Notes under the pieces: generated by a model | Database searches by the model: none | Seen by the model: only the letters and a program-made list of their open reading frames with translations | Told to the model about the DNA's origin: nothing | Shown: piece after piece, positions 44,081-52,736 of the stretch | Position numbering within the stretch: the first letter of the stretch is position 1 | Layout: each line of letters opens with the position of its first letter | Program-made: the position numbers and the translations under genes | NCBI GenBank assembly: GCA_965603495.1 | Contig: CBFDDF010000012.1 | Span: forward strand, 4,252 to 68,251 | DNA: 64,000 nucleotides | Direction of reading: 5' to 3' | Origin: Thiomicrorhabdus sp965603495 | GTDB taxonomy: Bacteria > Pseudomonadota > Gammaproteobacteria > Thiomicrospirales > Thiomicrospiraceae

Positions 44081-46129
44081 ATGCGTACACTCACACACTT
44101 AAATGTGTTCTTACAAACTTTTCTCTTAAGCTTTGAAACGGGCCGCCTCATCTCATCTTTAAAAAAAACGTGCCTACAGCTCCTTGTTCTTTTTGCGGTA
44201 TTCTCTGGCTTAATCAGCTACCAATCGAGCGCCTTTGCGCTCAACAAAACGCTTTCAACAGATCAGCAAGCCTTTCTCGATGCTTATGAAGCCATCAAAC
44301 AGAATGACCGCATAGCCATCGCAAAATATAAAACCCAATTACAAGATTACCCGCTTTATCCTTACGTTCTTTTTCATGACTATCGCTTACACTTAGGAAA
44401 TACCCCAAGCACATTGATTGAAAGCTTCATTGAGCGCTACAAAGAGAGTTACCAAAGTGATTCACTTTATGGTAAATGGTTAACCTATTTAGCACGGAAT
44501 AAACAGTGGAAGCAATTTTCCAAGATTTATAAACCTCAGAAGGGCCAAGACTTACAATGCTTTAACATCCAGGCTTTATCGCACACCAAACGACTCACGG
44601 AAGCCTTACGTTTAGCGACTCCAATTTGGCAAAATACAACTATTTTAAGTAGCGCCTGCAAGCCGCTTGATCGCCTTATGAGAAAGCATAAAATGCTGAC
44701 GGGCAGCATGATTTGGAGCCGAATTCACTTAGCCATGAAGAAACATAAATTAGAATTGGCTCAAAAGCTCAGCCAGGATCTCTCGAAAGAAGATCAGAAA
44801 ATGCTGCATGAATGGATAAAAGTTTATAAAAAACCTAGTTTAGTTAGCAAGCCCCTACCCAAACACATAGCCCCCACCGTCAAAAAATTAATATTCACGC
44901 AAGGTATTAGAAACTTGGCTTCTAAGGATCCTGAGCTAGCTAAAAAATCACTGGATAAATTTCACAAGCAATACGGTTTGAATGGTGACCAATATAATAT
45001 ATTGGTTCGAAAAATAGCCTTAAGAACAGCTTACCGCTATGCCCCGCAAGCAAAAAACCTGTTAAATGATGTCAATACCAATGGCTCTAAAACCGAAGAT
45101 ACCCTCCGCTGGCAAGCTCAGGTTGCAATAAAGCAGTCAGACTGGGTAGGCCTACTTGAAGTCATAGAGTTAATGGAAACAACAGAGCAGCAATCTAAAC
45201 AATGGTTGTATTGGAAAGCACGATCACTTGAAGCTACACAGCAAATCAAAGAGGCGAATGAGCTCTACCGTACACTGGCAAGACAACGCAACTACTATGC
45301 CTTTATGGCAGCCGACCGATTGAACATGGATTATCAATTCAATCCAAAACCCATTAAAAAATTACAACCGGATGAACTGCTTAAAAAATATCCTGCTTTA
45401 TTGAGAATACAGGAATTACTGGCGCTTGACTGGCCTTTAAGCACTAAACGCGAATGGTACCAACTACTCAATCAAGTTGATAAGAATGAATTACAAGCGG
45501 TTGCAGTCTTGGCTAGCCAATGGAAGCAGCACGCCCAAGCGATCCGCTCTCTCGCCAAAGCAAAATCGTGGGATGCGTTGAGCTTAAGATTTCCAACACC
45601 TTATAATGAACCCGTCATGCAAAATGCTAAGCGCAATGATATTGATGCGGCTTGGATATATGGCATCATGCGACGGGAGAGTGCTTTTTCGGAAGACATA
45701 AGGTCTTCTGTAGGCGCAACAGGCCTAATGCAATTGATGCCAAAGACCGCTAAATATATGAGTCAAAAAATCAGCTCAACGAATGTCTCTTATAAAAAAC
45801 TATCTGAAGCGAAAAACAATATTGAACTCGGCAGTGCTTACTTAAGCTATCTCAGTCAAAAATATAGTGGCAATAAAGTCTTAGCGACGGCCTCTTATAA
45901 TGCCGGCCCGAATCGAGTGGATCGATGGATTCCTAGCAACACGACCTTGGCTGCCGACCAGTGGATTGACTCTATACCTTTCACTGAAACCCGCGCCTAT
46001 GTAAAAGCGGTTTTAGAATACACTACGATTTTCAATTCACTGCTGAATCAAAAATACGACCGCCTCAAAGATATCATGCCGGATATTGGCAGTCATCCCA
46101 TTCAAAAAACCGACCCTAAACACCCATAG
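44081..46129 (+). CDS. slt: Slt, soluble lytic murein transglycosylase (Slt70 type)
   Basis: Periplasmic exo-acting peptidoglycan lyase. A hydrophobic signal stretch (about residues 29-50) is followed by the long helical superhelix domain and the C-terminal catalytic domain with WIYGIMRRESAFSEDIRSSVGATGLMQL (shown here only by its key residues ESAF and GLMQLMP) and ASYNAGPNRV. Length 682 is close to Slt70 (645). It directly follows mltD, so two transglycosylases are co-expressed, possibly with gloB. The N terminus is longer than usual; Met35-type internal starts are possible. Confidence 0.92.
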   Translation: MRTLTHLNVFLQTFLLSFETGRLISSLKKTCLQLLVLFAVFSGLISYQSSAFALNKTLSTDQQAFLDAYEAIKQNDRIAIAKYKTQLQDYPLYPYVLFHDYRLHLGNTPSTLIESFIERYKESYQSDSLYGKWLTYLARNKQWKQFSKIYKPQKGQDLQCFNIQALSHTKRLTEALRLATPIWQNTTILSSACKPLDRLMRKHKMLTGSMIWSRIHLAMKKHKLELAQKLSQDLSKEDQKMLHEWIKVYKKPSLVSKPLPKHIAPTVKKLIFTQGIRNLASKDPELAKKSLDKFHKQYGLNGDQYNILVRKIALRTAYRYAPQAKNLLNDVNTNGSKTEDTLRWQAQVAIKQSDWVGLLEVIELMETTEQQSKQWLYWKARSLEATQQIKEANELYRTLARQRNYYAFMAADRLNMDYQFNPKPIKKLQPDELLKKYPALLRIQELLALDWPLSTKREWYQLLNQVDKNELQAVAVLASQWKQHAQAIRSLAKAKSWDALSLRFPTPYNEPVMQNAKRNDIDAAWIYGIMRRESAFSEDIRSSVGATGLMQLMPKTAKYMSQKISSTNVSYKKLSEAKNNIELGSAYLSYLSQKYSGNKVLATASYNAGPNRVDRWIPSNTTLAADQWIDSIPFTETRAYVKAVLEYTTIFNSLLNQKYDRLKDIMPDIGSHPIQKTDPKHP

Positions 46130-46171
46130 AATCGTTTATCGACCCGATGTTTCCCTTAATAAATTTTAGGC

Positions 46172-46262
46172 AAAAAAAAACCCCCGCTGGACAAGCGGGA
46201 GTTTAAATAAATTATCTCAATAGAAATAATCAGAGGAGGATACTCATGAAGAAACATGAATA
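46172..46262 (-). ncRNA. Predicted small RNA of about 90 nt
   Basis: Downstream of a full-consensus promoter the minus strand folds into three hairpins: a 5' stem (GGUAUUCAUG / CAUGAGUAUC, about 10 bp), a middle stem (AUUAUUUC / GAGAUAAU) and a terminator (AAACUCCCGC / GCGGGGGUUU, one mismatch) followed by nine U. Part of UCCUCCUCUG and an AU-rich stretch UUUAUUUAAA lie between stems, as expected for an Hfq-type RNA that pairs with ribosome-binding sites. It lies between cysS (stop at 46425) and slt and has no coding frame of note. I know no Rfam family that it matches; RNA evidence is needed. Confidence 0.7.
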
Positions 46263-46268
46263 CCGCAG

Positions 46269-46297
46269 ATTATATTAGCATTCTCTTATCTTGTCAA
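46269..46297 (-). promoter_or_regulatory. Full-consensus sigma-70 promoter of the predicted small RNA
   Basis: On the minus strand TTGACA (46297-46292), exactly 17 bp, TATAAT (46274-46269). Both hexamers and the spacer are perfect consensus. The start is expected near 46262. Confidence 0.85.
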
Positions 46298-46424
46298 TTA
46301 TTAGTAACGAAAACAACTGCCTTAAATTGTACTAACCTTCTGTTTTATAAAAACTTAAAAGGTATGGCGATACTAAATGATTGGAAAACAGATATTCTTC
46401 CTCAGTAACTAAGCCATTTAAAAC

Positions 46425-47792
46425 CTAAACTCTACGCCAAGTTGTACCTTCGGCAGAGTCTAAAAGTTCAATTCCTTGTGCACTTAATTCATCTCGAATT
46501 TCATCAGAACGTGCAAAGTTCTTCTCAACACGTGCATTTTTTCTATCTTCAATCAGTTGAGCTATCATCTCATCGGTTAACTCAGAATTACTCGGTTGAG
46601 ACTTAAAGAAAACATCTGCTTCTTGCTCTAATAAACCGACTTGATTCGCTAACTTGACCAATAAACCTGCGAGACCTGCATCTTTGGTTTTATTAACCTC
46701 TTTTGCCAATTCAAATAATACCGCAAAGGCCTTAGGCGTATTGAAGTCATCATTCATGACCGCAATAAACTCATTTTCATAGTCAGTATTGACGCTTGCT
46801 TCAGCGAGCTGCACGCCCTCTAATGAGGAATATAAACGGCTGACACTGGCTTTTGCTAACTCAAGGTTATCCTGCGAATAGTTCACCGGACTACGGTAAT
46901 GACTGGCTAATAAAAAATAACGAATCACTTCAGGATGAAAGACCTTCAAGACCTCACGAATGGTAAAGAAGTTATTTAATGACTTAGACATCTTCTCATC
47001 ATCGATTCTGACAAAGCCACAATGCATCCAAGTGTTGACATAATGATCGCCAGTCGCACACTCTGATTGGGCAATTTCGTTTTCATGATGCGGGAAAGAC
47101 AGATCCATTCCACCACCATGAATATCAAAATGATTACCCAAGCACTTAGTCGACATGGCTGAACATTCAATATGCCAACCCGGACGACCATCTCCCCAAT
47201 TAGAATTCCATGCTGGTTCATTGGCTTTAGAGGCTTTCCACAAAACAAAGTCCATTGGATTCTGCTTCATCTCATTGACTTCAACACGAGCACCCGCTTC
47301 CAGATCTTCCAATTTTTTACCTGAAAGACGTCCGTATTCACTAAAGGAATTGACCTTAAAATACACATCTCCATTAGGTGCTGGATAAGCGAAACCTTTA
47401 TCAATTAACACCTGAATCATGCTTTTAATTTCACCCATGTGCTCCGTCGCCTTGGGCTCCATATCTGGACGTAAGACGTGCATCGCGGCTTCATCAGCAT
47501 GCATCTCTTTAATCATACGTTCGGTTAAATCCTGGATAGATTCACCATTTTCTAAAGCGCGTTTAATAATTTTGTCATCAATATCTGTGATGTTACGAAC
47601 ATAAGTAACATCGTAGCCTAACGTTCGTAGATGGCGCACCACGGTATCAAACACCACCATAACGCGCGCATGGCCGATATGACAAAGATCGTACACAGTA
47701 ACGCCACATACATAGATGCCGACTTTATTATCATGAATGGGTCTAAACAACTCTTTTTGGCGTGATTCGGTATTAAATATTTGTAAACTCAT
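46425..47792 (-). CDS. cysS: CysS, cysteinyl-tRNA synthetase
   Basis: Charges tRNA-Cys. Class I motifs are visible: HIGH as HIGHARV near residue 38 and KMSKS as EKMSKSLNN; zinc ligands include Cys in VCGVTVYD and HIECSAM and the HHENE motif. I start at ATG 47792 (MSLQIFNTESR, AGGA site 8 nt upstream), not at the longer frame start 47810, giving 455 residues. It is divergent from the two cyclophilin genes and lpxH, a conserved arrangement. The consensus-promoter RNA lies downstream. Confidence 0.96.
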   Translation of the reverse strand: MSLQIFNTESRQKELFRPIHDNKVGIYVCGVTVYDLCHIGHARVMVVFDTVVRHLRTLGYDVTYVRNITDIDDKIIKRALENGESIQDLTERMIKEMHADEAAMHVLRPDMEPKATEHMGEIKSMIQVLIDKGFAYPAPNGDVYFKVNSFSEYGRLSGKKLEDLEAGARVEVNEMKQNPMDFVLWKASKANEPAWNSNWGDGRPGWHIECSAMSTKCLGNHFDIHGGGMDLSFPHHENEIAQSECATGDHYVNTWMHCGFVRIDDEKMSKSLNNFFTIREVLKVFHPEVIRYFLLASHYRSPVNYSQDNLELAKASVSRLYSSLEGVQLAEASVNTDYENEFIAVMNDDFNTPKAFAVLFELAKEVNKTKDAGLAGLLVKLANQVGLLEQEADVFFKSQPSNSELTDEMIAQLIEDRKNARVEKNFARSDEIRDELSAQGIELLDSAEGTTWRRV

Positions 47793-48011
47793 GGTGTTTC
47801 CTATCATCAATAAGGGCGTTATTTTGATGTGAGAATCTGTTTAATGTTCAATCCGCTTGAAAAAAAACAGAAGACCCCCAAAATATAATAATTCTTCAAC
47901 AATTCTTAAGTTATCTTTAGAAATGTCCCGAGAAATATTTAGGTCAGCAAGACCTAGGTGTTAGAATGCGGTTATTGTAACTCAAACCAAGCAAATAATT
48001 AGGAGTGAATC

Positions 48012-48632
48012 ATGACAAAAGGTATGTTTTTAAGCCTCAAAACGGCGACCATCGGCTTACTATATTTACTATTAAGTTCCACCGCTATGGCACAATCAGA
48101 GCCCCTTTCTGAAAGCAAAACAATCACCGCATCACCACAGGTTTTAATTGAAACTTCGCAAGGTAGCTTCGTGATGGAATTATATCCTGACAAGGCACCG
48201 ATTACCGTTGAAAACTTCTTACGTTATGTCAATGAAGGCTTTTATGACGGTACGATTTTTCATCGGGTGATTCCTGACTTTATGGTCCAAGGCGGTGGTT
48301 TCACTGCTGACATGCAGAAAAAACATACTCATGCCGAGATTCAGAATGAAGCTGACAATGGGTTACGTAACCGTATCGGTACTGTCGCTATGGCGCGTAC
48401 TAATGATCCGCATTCAGCAACAGCACAATTCTTTATCAACGTCTCCCAAAACACCTTCTTGGACTTCCGTGAAAAGCATGGTCGAGGTTGGGGATATACC
48501 GTTTTTGGTAAAGTGATCAATGGCATGAAAACCGTCAACCAGATTCGTAATGAAAGAACAGGCTTTAAGGACGGTTTTAAAGATGTCCCACTTAAAACAG
48601 TCACGATTATCAAAGCCCGTCAAATCAAATAA
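48012..48632 (+). CDS. ppiA: Exported cyclophilin-type peptidyl-prolyl isomerase
   Basis: A 206-residue cyclophilin with a signal sequence (hydrophobic 10-25, cleavage near TAMAQS) placing it in the periplasm. The core has FHRVIPDFMVQGGG, MARTNDPHSATAQFFIN and VFGKVINGMK, including the catalytic Arg in FHRV. It is followed 48 nt later by a cytoplasmic paralogue, so the pair arose by duplication or paired recruitment. ppiA is the E. coli name for the periplasmic enzyme. Confidence 0.88.
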   Translation: MTKGMFLSLKTATIGLLYLLLSSTAMAQSEPLSESKTITASPQVLIETSQGSFVMELYPDKAPITVENFLRYVNEGFYDGTIFHRVIPDFMVQGGGFTADMQKKHTHAEIQNEADNGLRNRIGTVAMARTNDPHSATAQFFINVSQNTFLDFREKHGRGWGYTVFGKVINGMKTVNQIRNERTGFKDGFKDVPLKTVTIIKARQIK

Positions 48633-48680
48633 TTCAAATAAAACTTAGCATAAGAAAATTTAGAAAATAAAGGAATAACG

Positions 48681-49184
48681 ATGTCAAAAGTTAAAATCAG
48701 TACCACCATGGGCGATATTACAATCGAATTAGATGATGCAAAAGCACCAATTGGTGCTGAAAACTTCATTCACTATGTGATGGATGGTTTTTTCAATGGT
48801 ACGATTTTCCACCGCATCATTCCTAACTTCATGGTTCAAGGGGGTGGTTTACTGCCAGGTATGGAAGATAAGCCTTCTGGCGCAGCGATTGAGAATGAAG
48901 CCGACAATGGTCTGAAAAACGACCGTGGTACATTGGCTTATGCGCGTACCGGTGACCCACATTCAGCAACCACTCAGTTCTTCATTAACTTAAAAGATAA
49001 TGATTTCTTAAACCATTCTGGCAAAAATCCACAAAGTTGGGGTTATGCTGTCTTTGGTAAAGTGATTGAAGGCATGGATATTGTCGATGAAATGGCTAAA
49101 GTTGAAACCACAACACGCATGGGTCACCAGGATGTACCGCGTGAAGACATTCTAATCACTAAAACAATCTTGCTTGAAGACTAA
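48681..49184 (+). CDS. ppiB: PpiB, cytoplasmic cyclophilin
   Basis: A 167-residue cyclophilin without signal peptide; FHRIIPNFMVQGGG, ARTGDPHSATTQFFIN and WGYAVFGKVIEGMD are diagnostic. It has a good AAGGAATA ribosome site. Together with lpxH downstream and cysS divergent upstream it matches the E. coli cysS / ppiB-lpxH neighbourhood, so this copy is the orthologue of ppiB and the exported copy is the extra one. Confidence 0.94.
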   Translation: MSKVKISTTMGDITIELDDAKAPIGAENFIHYVMDGFFNGTIFHRIIPNFMVQGGGLLPGMEDKPSGAAIENEADNGLKNDRGTLAYARTGDPHSATTQFFINLKDNDFLNHSGKNPQSWGYAVFGKVIEGMDIVDEMAKVETTTRMGHQDVPREDILITKTILLED

Positions 49185-49233
49185 TCAAAACGGATTGTCT
49201 AACGACTAAATAAAAAGACAACACTTATCTAAA

Positions 49234-49258
49234 GCCGAAGCTCCTCTTCGGTTTTTTT
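49234..49258 (+). terminator. Terminator after ppiB
   Basis: Stem CCGAAG / CTTCGG with a 5-nt loop and seven T. It separates ppiB from lpxH, which therefore probably has its own promoter in 49260-49348. Confidence 0.8.
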
Positions 49259-49348
49259 ATTTCTGCACCTGCAGAATGACTCCTCTCTTTTTTAGACAAG
49301 ACTTTATCCCAGCTTTCTATTGGCTTATAAAGTTGTTAAAATTCTCGA

Positions 49349-50095
49349 ATGAATCCATACACTCTATTTATTGCTGATATTCATTTGCAACCTGAACACA
49401 GCCACCCTATCAATCAAGCCTTTGAGAAATTCTTAACCGAAGAAGCATCAAAAGCCGAAAGTCTTTACATACTAGGTGATCTCTTTGAAATGTGGATCGG
49501 TGATGATATTGGCTTAGAACAGTATGCATCGATTATCCAGCAATTAAAATCCTTGACCGATAATGGGCTGCCGATTTATTGCCAGTATGGCAATCGTGAT
49601 TTCCTAATGAGAGAAGCCTTTTGGCAAGCCACAGGTATTCAATTTTTAGCAGAGCCTTACGAGGTTCACCTGTATAACAACAGCTATCTAATACTACATG
49701 GTGATAGCTTGTGTACCGATGATCAAGGTTACCAAAGAATGCGCTCGATTCTTCGCAACTCGGTAGTGCAATGGATTTTCCTGAACCTCTGTCGAAAACG
49801 TCGCCTTGCGATTGGTCATAAAATGCGCAGTGGTTCAAAGCAACACAGTCAGAATAAACCCCAGTCAATTATGGACGTCAATACCCAAGCTGTCTGTGAT
49901 CTGTTTAAACAACATCCGAACGTTAAACACATCATACATGGCCACACTCATCGCCCTCAGCATCACTTAATCGAGGCCGAACATACGACCCTTCATCGCT
50001 GGGTCTTAGGCGATTGGCGAGCTTTAACAGATGGCCCAAATAAACTACTCAGAGTCTCCGCGTCAGGACCTGAACTGATTGAGTATCCTAATTGA
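49349..50095 (+). CDS. lpxH: LpxH, UDP-2,3-diacylglucosamine hydrolase
   Basis: Metallophosphoesterase of lipid A synthesis that releases UMP to give lipid X. The metal motifs are visible: ADIH, GDLFEMWIGDD, GNRDF, HGDSLCTDD and HGHTHRP. Length 248 matches LpxH (240) and the residues are typical of LpxH rather than LpxI. It ends in the window region 50095 before a palindrome near-copy and a terminator. Confidence 0.93.
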   Translation: MNPYTLFIADIHLQPEHSHPINQAFEKFLTEEASKAESLYILGDLFEMWIGDDIGLEQYASIIQQLKSLTDNGLPIYCQYGNRDFLMREAFWQATGIQFLAEPYEVHLYNNSYLILHGDSLCTDDQGYQRMRSILRNSVVQWIFLNLCRKRRLAIGHKMRSGSKQHSQNKPQSIMDVNTQAVCDLFKQHPNVKHIIHGHTHRPQHHLIEAEHTTLHRWVLGDWRALTDGPNKLLRVSASGPELIEYPN

Positions 50096-50114
50096 TAAGG
50101 CATTTAGGCAAGCT

Positions 50115-50126
50115 ACCAGGCCTAGT
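50115..50126. repeat. Iterated palindrome, near copy (ACCAGGCCTAGT)
   Basis: One mismatch; intergenic, 20 bp after the lpxH stop codon. The preceding AGCT-like flank recalls the long palindrome at 15663-15692. Confidence 0.65.
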
Positions 50127-50200
50127 CAACTTCCAGATTGAATACTACTCTCTGACTTAAGATTAAATGAACGTGGCTATATTAATTAATCTCTCGACAT

Positions 50201-50239
50201 AAAAAAGCCCGCTTAGAATCATTCTAAGTGGGCTTTTTT
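50201..50239. terminator. Bidirectional terminator between lpxH and the symporter gene
   Basis: Stem AGCCCGCTTAGAA / TTCTAAGTGGGCT (one G-U) with a short loop and A and T runs; serves both converging genes. Confidence 0.85.
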
Positions 50240-50264
50240 ATTGGATAAGTTTATCTATAACGTT

Positions 50265-51527
50265 TTAAAAGATCTTTTGCGTTAAGACATCTTTCTCACC
50301 TTCCGACTTTGCAATCACCACCGCACCAACAGAATCACTGAAAATATTAACCGCGGTTCGCATCATGTCTAACAATCTATCAACTACTAAGAGCAAGCCA
50401 ATCGCTTCAGCAGGCAAACCCACCGCGACCAAGATAATACTAATAGCAACCAAACTGGCCGAAGGGATTCCTGCAACTCCAATAGAGGTGGTTAATGCGA
50501 CCACCACGATTAAAAGTTGGGTTGCGAAATCTAACTCAAAACCAAACAGTTGCGCGATAAACACCGCTGCGACACACTCGTAGAGGGCCGTACCATCCAT
50601 ATTCACAGTCGCACCTAATGGCAATACAAAACTGGCCACGCGGTTTGAGACACCCGCTCTATTTTCCAAGGAGTTCATTGAAATCGGCAAAGTTGCCGAT
50701 GAAGAACTGGTTGAGAATGCAGTCAGTAATGCGGGTGCCATCGCCTGATAATGTAACCACGGGTTTTTAACCCCGCCAACATAACGCAAAATGAGCGACA
50801 TCACGATGATGAAGTGAATCGCTAAAGCCGCCACTACGGTCATAAAAAACAGAGCCAGGTTTTCAAATTGATCAAAGCCTGTTTTGGCAACCGATGCAGC
50901 GACTAATCCAAACACACCTAATGGCGCAAACTTCATAATCAAGCCGGTCAACAGCATCATGATATCAAACACACCCTGCCAGAAGTTCTGCAGGGTCTTT
51001 TGCCCTGCACCTTTGATTTGCGTTAGGAAGAAACCGAATAGCAAACTAAAGAAAATCAAGCCAAGCATTTGTCCTTGCGCTGCCGCATCCACAACATTGG
51101 TTGGAATCATGCGCAGGAAGACATCCACTACATCACCAGCAGATTTACCTTCAACGGCTTGGGTCACTTCTGCATTAGCCTCAATCAGCGGCGGTGGATT
51201 CCCTGTCACACCTGGCTGAATAACATTCACCAGTACCAAACCAATCATAATCGCGATAAAACTTGTCGCGACGTAATAGGTTAGGGTCTTCATACCCATA
51301 CGGCCGAAACCGCCATTACTACCGATATTGGCCATTCCTGTGATAATGGCAGACATAACAAGTGGTACAACAATCATCTTTAAGGCATTTAAGAACAATG
51401 TACCAATAAAGGTATAGACGGATAACCAAGGTAGGCCAAAAATGGCTCCCTCAATGCCGGAATAACTTCCCATGATTACGGCTAAAACTAGCGCGATAAG
51501 GATTTGCCAATGTAATGCTAACTTCAT
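50265..51527 (-). CDS. Dicarboxylate/amino acid:cation symporter (GltP/DctA family)
   Basis: A 420-residue secondary transporter for glutamate, aspartate or C4-dicarboxylates driven by H+ or Na+. Eight helices plus re-entrant loops; the serine-rich HP1 motif AFSTSSSSATLP, TM7 GATVNMDGTALYE and HP2 GIPSASLVAI (from VGGIPSAS-like VAGIPSAS) are diagnostic. The substrate cannot be fixed from sequence. A terminator separates it from the upstream rhodanese gene on the same strand. Confidence 0.9.
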   Translation of the reverse strand: MKLALHWQILIALVLAVIMGSYSGIEGAIFGLPWLSVYTFIGTLFLNALKMIVVPLVMSAIITGMANIGSNGGFGRMGMKTLTYYVATSFIAIMIGLVLVNVIQPGVTGNPPPLIEANAEVTQAVEGKSAGDVVDVFLRMIPTNVVDAAAQGQMLGLIFFSLLFGFFLTQIKGAGQKTLQNFWQGVFDIMMLLTGLIMKFAPLGVFGLVAASVAKTGFDQFENLALFFMTVVAALAIHFIIVMSLILRYVGGVKNPWLHYQAMAPALLTAFSTSSSSATLPISMNSLENRAGVSNRVASFVLPLGATVNMDGTALYECVAAVFIAQLFGFELDFATQLLIVVVALTTSIGVAGIPSASLVAISIILVAVGLPAEAIGLLLVVDRLLDMMRTAVNIFSDSVGAVVIAKSEGEKDVLTQKIF

Positions 51528-51572
51528 GTATCTTCCTTTTTAAGTGGAATTATTTGAGCTTTCTTTAGTTAT

Positions 51573-51614
51573 AAAAAAAGCGCTTAAAACGAATCTGCTT
51601 TAAGCGCTTTTTGA
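51573..51614 (-). terminator. Terminator after the rhodanese gene
   Basis: Stem AAAGCGCTTAAA / TTTAAGCGCTTT with a 10-nt loop and an A run that becomes a T run on the minus strand. Confidence 0.8.
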
Positions 51615-51646
51615 TAAAAGTCCTGTGGTATTTTATATCCAGAATT

Positions 51647-51943
51647 TTATAAATCAGGGCATTGATTCCAAGCCATGAATGAACCTAGATTATAGACTTC
51701 ATCAAAATTCTGTGACAACAAAATTTGCATTGCCATATGTGAACGTTGTCCAGAACGGCAGAAAACAATAACCGGAATATCTTTGTCTAAGATACTTTCA
51801 CCAACACGGTCAATATCTTGTAATGGGATATTAATAGCGCCAGGAAGCTTGCTCATAGCAAACTCTTCCGGGGTACGAACATCAACCAACTGTGCATTCT
51901 TTTCTTTTATTAAACGTTTTGCATCATCACATGGAATAAACAT
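51647..51943 (-). CDS. Single-domain rhodanese
   Basis: A 98-residue cytoplasmic sulfurtransferase-like protein with LVDVRTPEEFAMSKLPGAINIP and the active-site loop C62-R-S-G-Q-R-S. Rhodaneses of this size (GlpE/PspE-like) move sulfane sulfur between thiols. It is separate from the SQR and persulfide dioxygenase genes. No partner in an operon: a terminator follows and pgpA upstream is 167 bp away. Confidence 0.88.
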   Translation of the reverse strand: MFIPCDDAKRLIKEKNAQLVDVRTPEEFAMSKLPGAINIPLQDIDRVGESILDKDIPVIVFCRSGQRSHMAMQILLSQNFDEVYNLGSFMAWNQCPDL

Positions 51944-52109
51944 CTTTTATCCTAACTCCCAAATACTTTAAATATCAATTTGGTGCGTAATATACCTGAA
52001 AACGCCGAAAATTCCAAATTCAAACTTATTATATCTACCCCAAATTAAACCTATAAAAAAGGTCAAACCCCTTATAATTCAATACATTACAAGAGAACAT
52101 GACCAGAAA

Positions 52110-52622
52110 TTATAAACCTACAACTAGCAAATGATAACTCCAGATAACAGCAACCGCATAAACGGCCGCCAAGATATCATCTAGCATAATGCCGAAACCA
52201 CCCTCTACCTGGTGATCTACCCAGAGAATAGGCCAAGGTTTCCAAATATCAAACAAACGGAAAAAGAGAAAAGCCAATACCCAATATACAAGACTTTGCT
52301 CGGGCAGTAATATAAGAACCAGCCAGATGCCAACAAACTCATCCCAAACAATACCGCCATGATCATGTACATTTAAGTATTCTGATGACTTACCGCAGAT
52401 GGTGCTACCAACCAGAGTCCCTAGCAATAGAACAGCCCAAGCGAGCCATTCGCTCCATAACAATAATGGCACAAACAACAACAAACCCAACAAAGTACCA
52501 AAGGTACCAGGTGCTTTGGATGCCAAACCTGAACCAAAACCAAACCCCAACATTAGTAGGGGATTATCGCGTAACTCTCTAAAACTAGGTGCTGGCACTT
52601 TAACCGATTTTTGTTTCATCAA
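52110..52622 (-). CDS. pgpA: PgpA, phosphatidylglycerophosphatase A
   Basis: Membrane enzyme that dephosphorylates phosphatidylglycerophosphate to phosphatidylglycerol. The opening GFGSGLASKAPGTFGTLLG, the acidic motif HDHGGIVWDEFVGIWL and the end KPWPILWVDHQVEGGFGIMLDDILAAVYA are diagnostic. The 170 residues hold about four helices. The common neighbour thiL is not here, and the thiamin genes lie 20 kb away. psd, another phospholipid gene, is 1.7 kb off. Confidence 0.94.
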   Translation of the reverse strand: MMKQKSVKVPAPSFRELRDNPLLMLGFGFGSGLASKAPGTFGTLLGLLLFVPLLLWSEWLAWAVLLLGTLVGSTICGKSSEYLNVHDHGGIVWDEFVGIWLVLILLPEQSLVYWVLAFLFFRLFDIWKPWPILWVDHQVEGGFGIMLDDILAAVYAVAVIWSYHLLVVGL

Positions 52623-52688
52623 AACCTCGGGATTTGAGTATTAGGAAAATCATTGAATATCGGAACAAACTGAAAATTAAGCATCCAT

Positions 52689-52722
52689 AAAAAAAAAAGC
52701 GTTGATTTCAACGCTGTTTTTC
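52689..52722 (-). terminator. Terminator after argG
   Basis: Stem AGCGTTGA / TCAACGCT with a 2-4 nt loop and ten A on the plus-strand left side, T on the minus strand. Confidence 0.8.
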
Positions 52723-52736
52723 TTAATCTAAAAGGC

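Noticed and set aside
46246..46278. Ten-codon leader peptide (MKKHEYRRLY) with a strong AGGAGG site on the plus strand
   Set aside because: No gene follows it on the plus strand. The same bases are the complement of the predicted small RNA, whose consensus promoter and terminator explain the AGGAGG as the complement of UCCUCCU.
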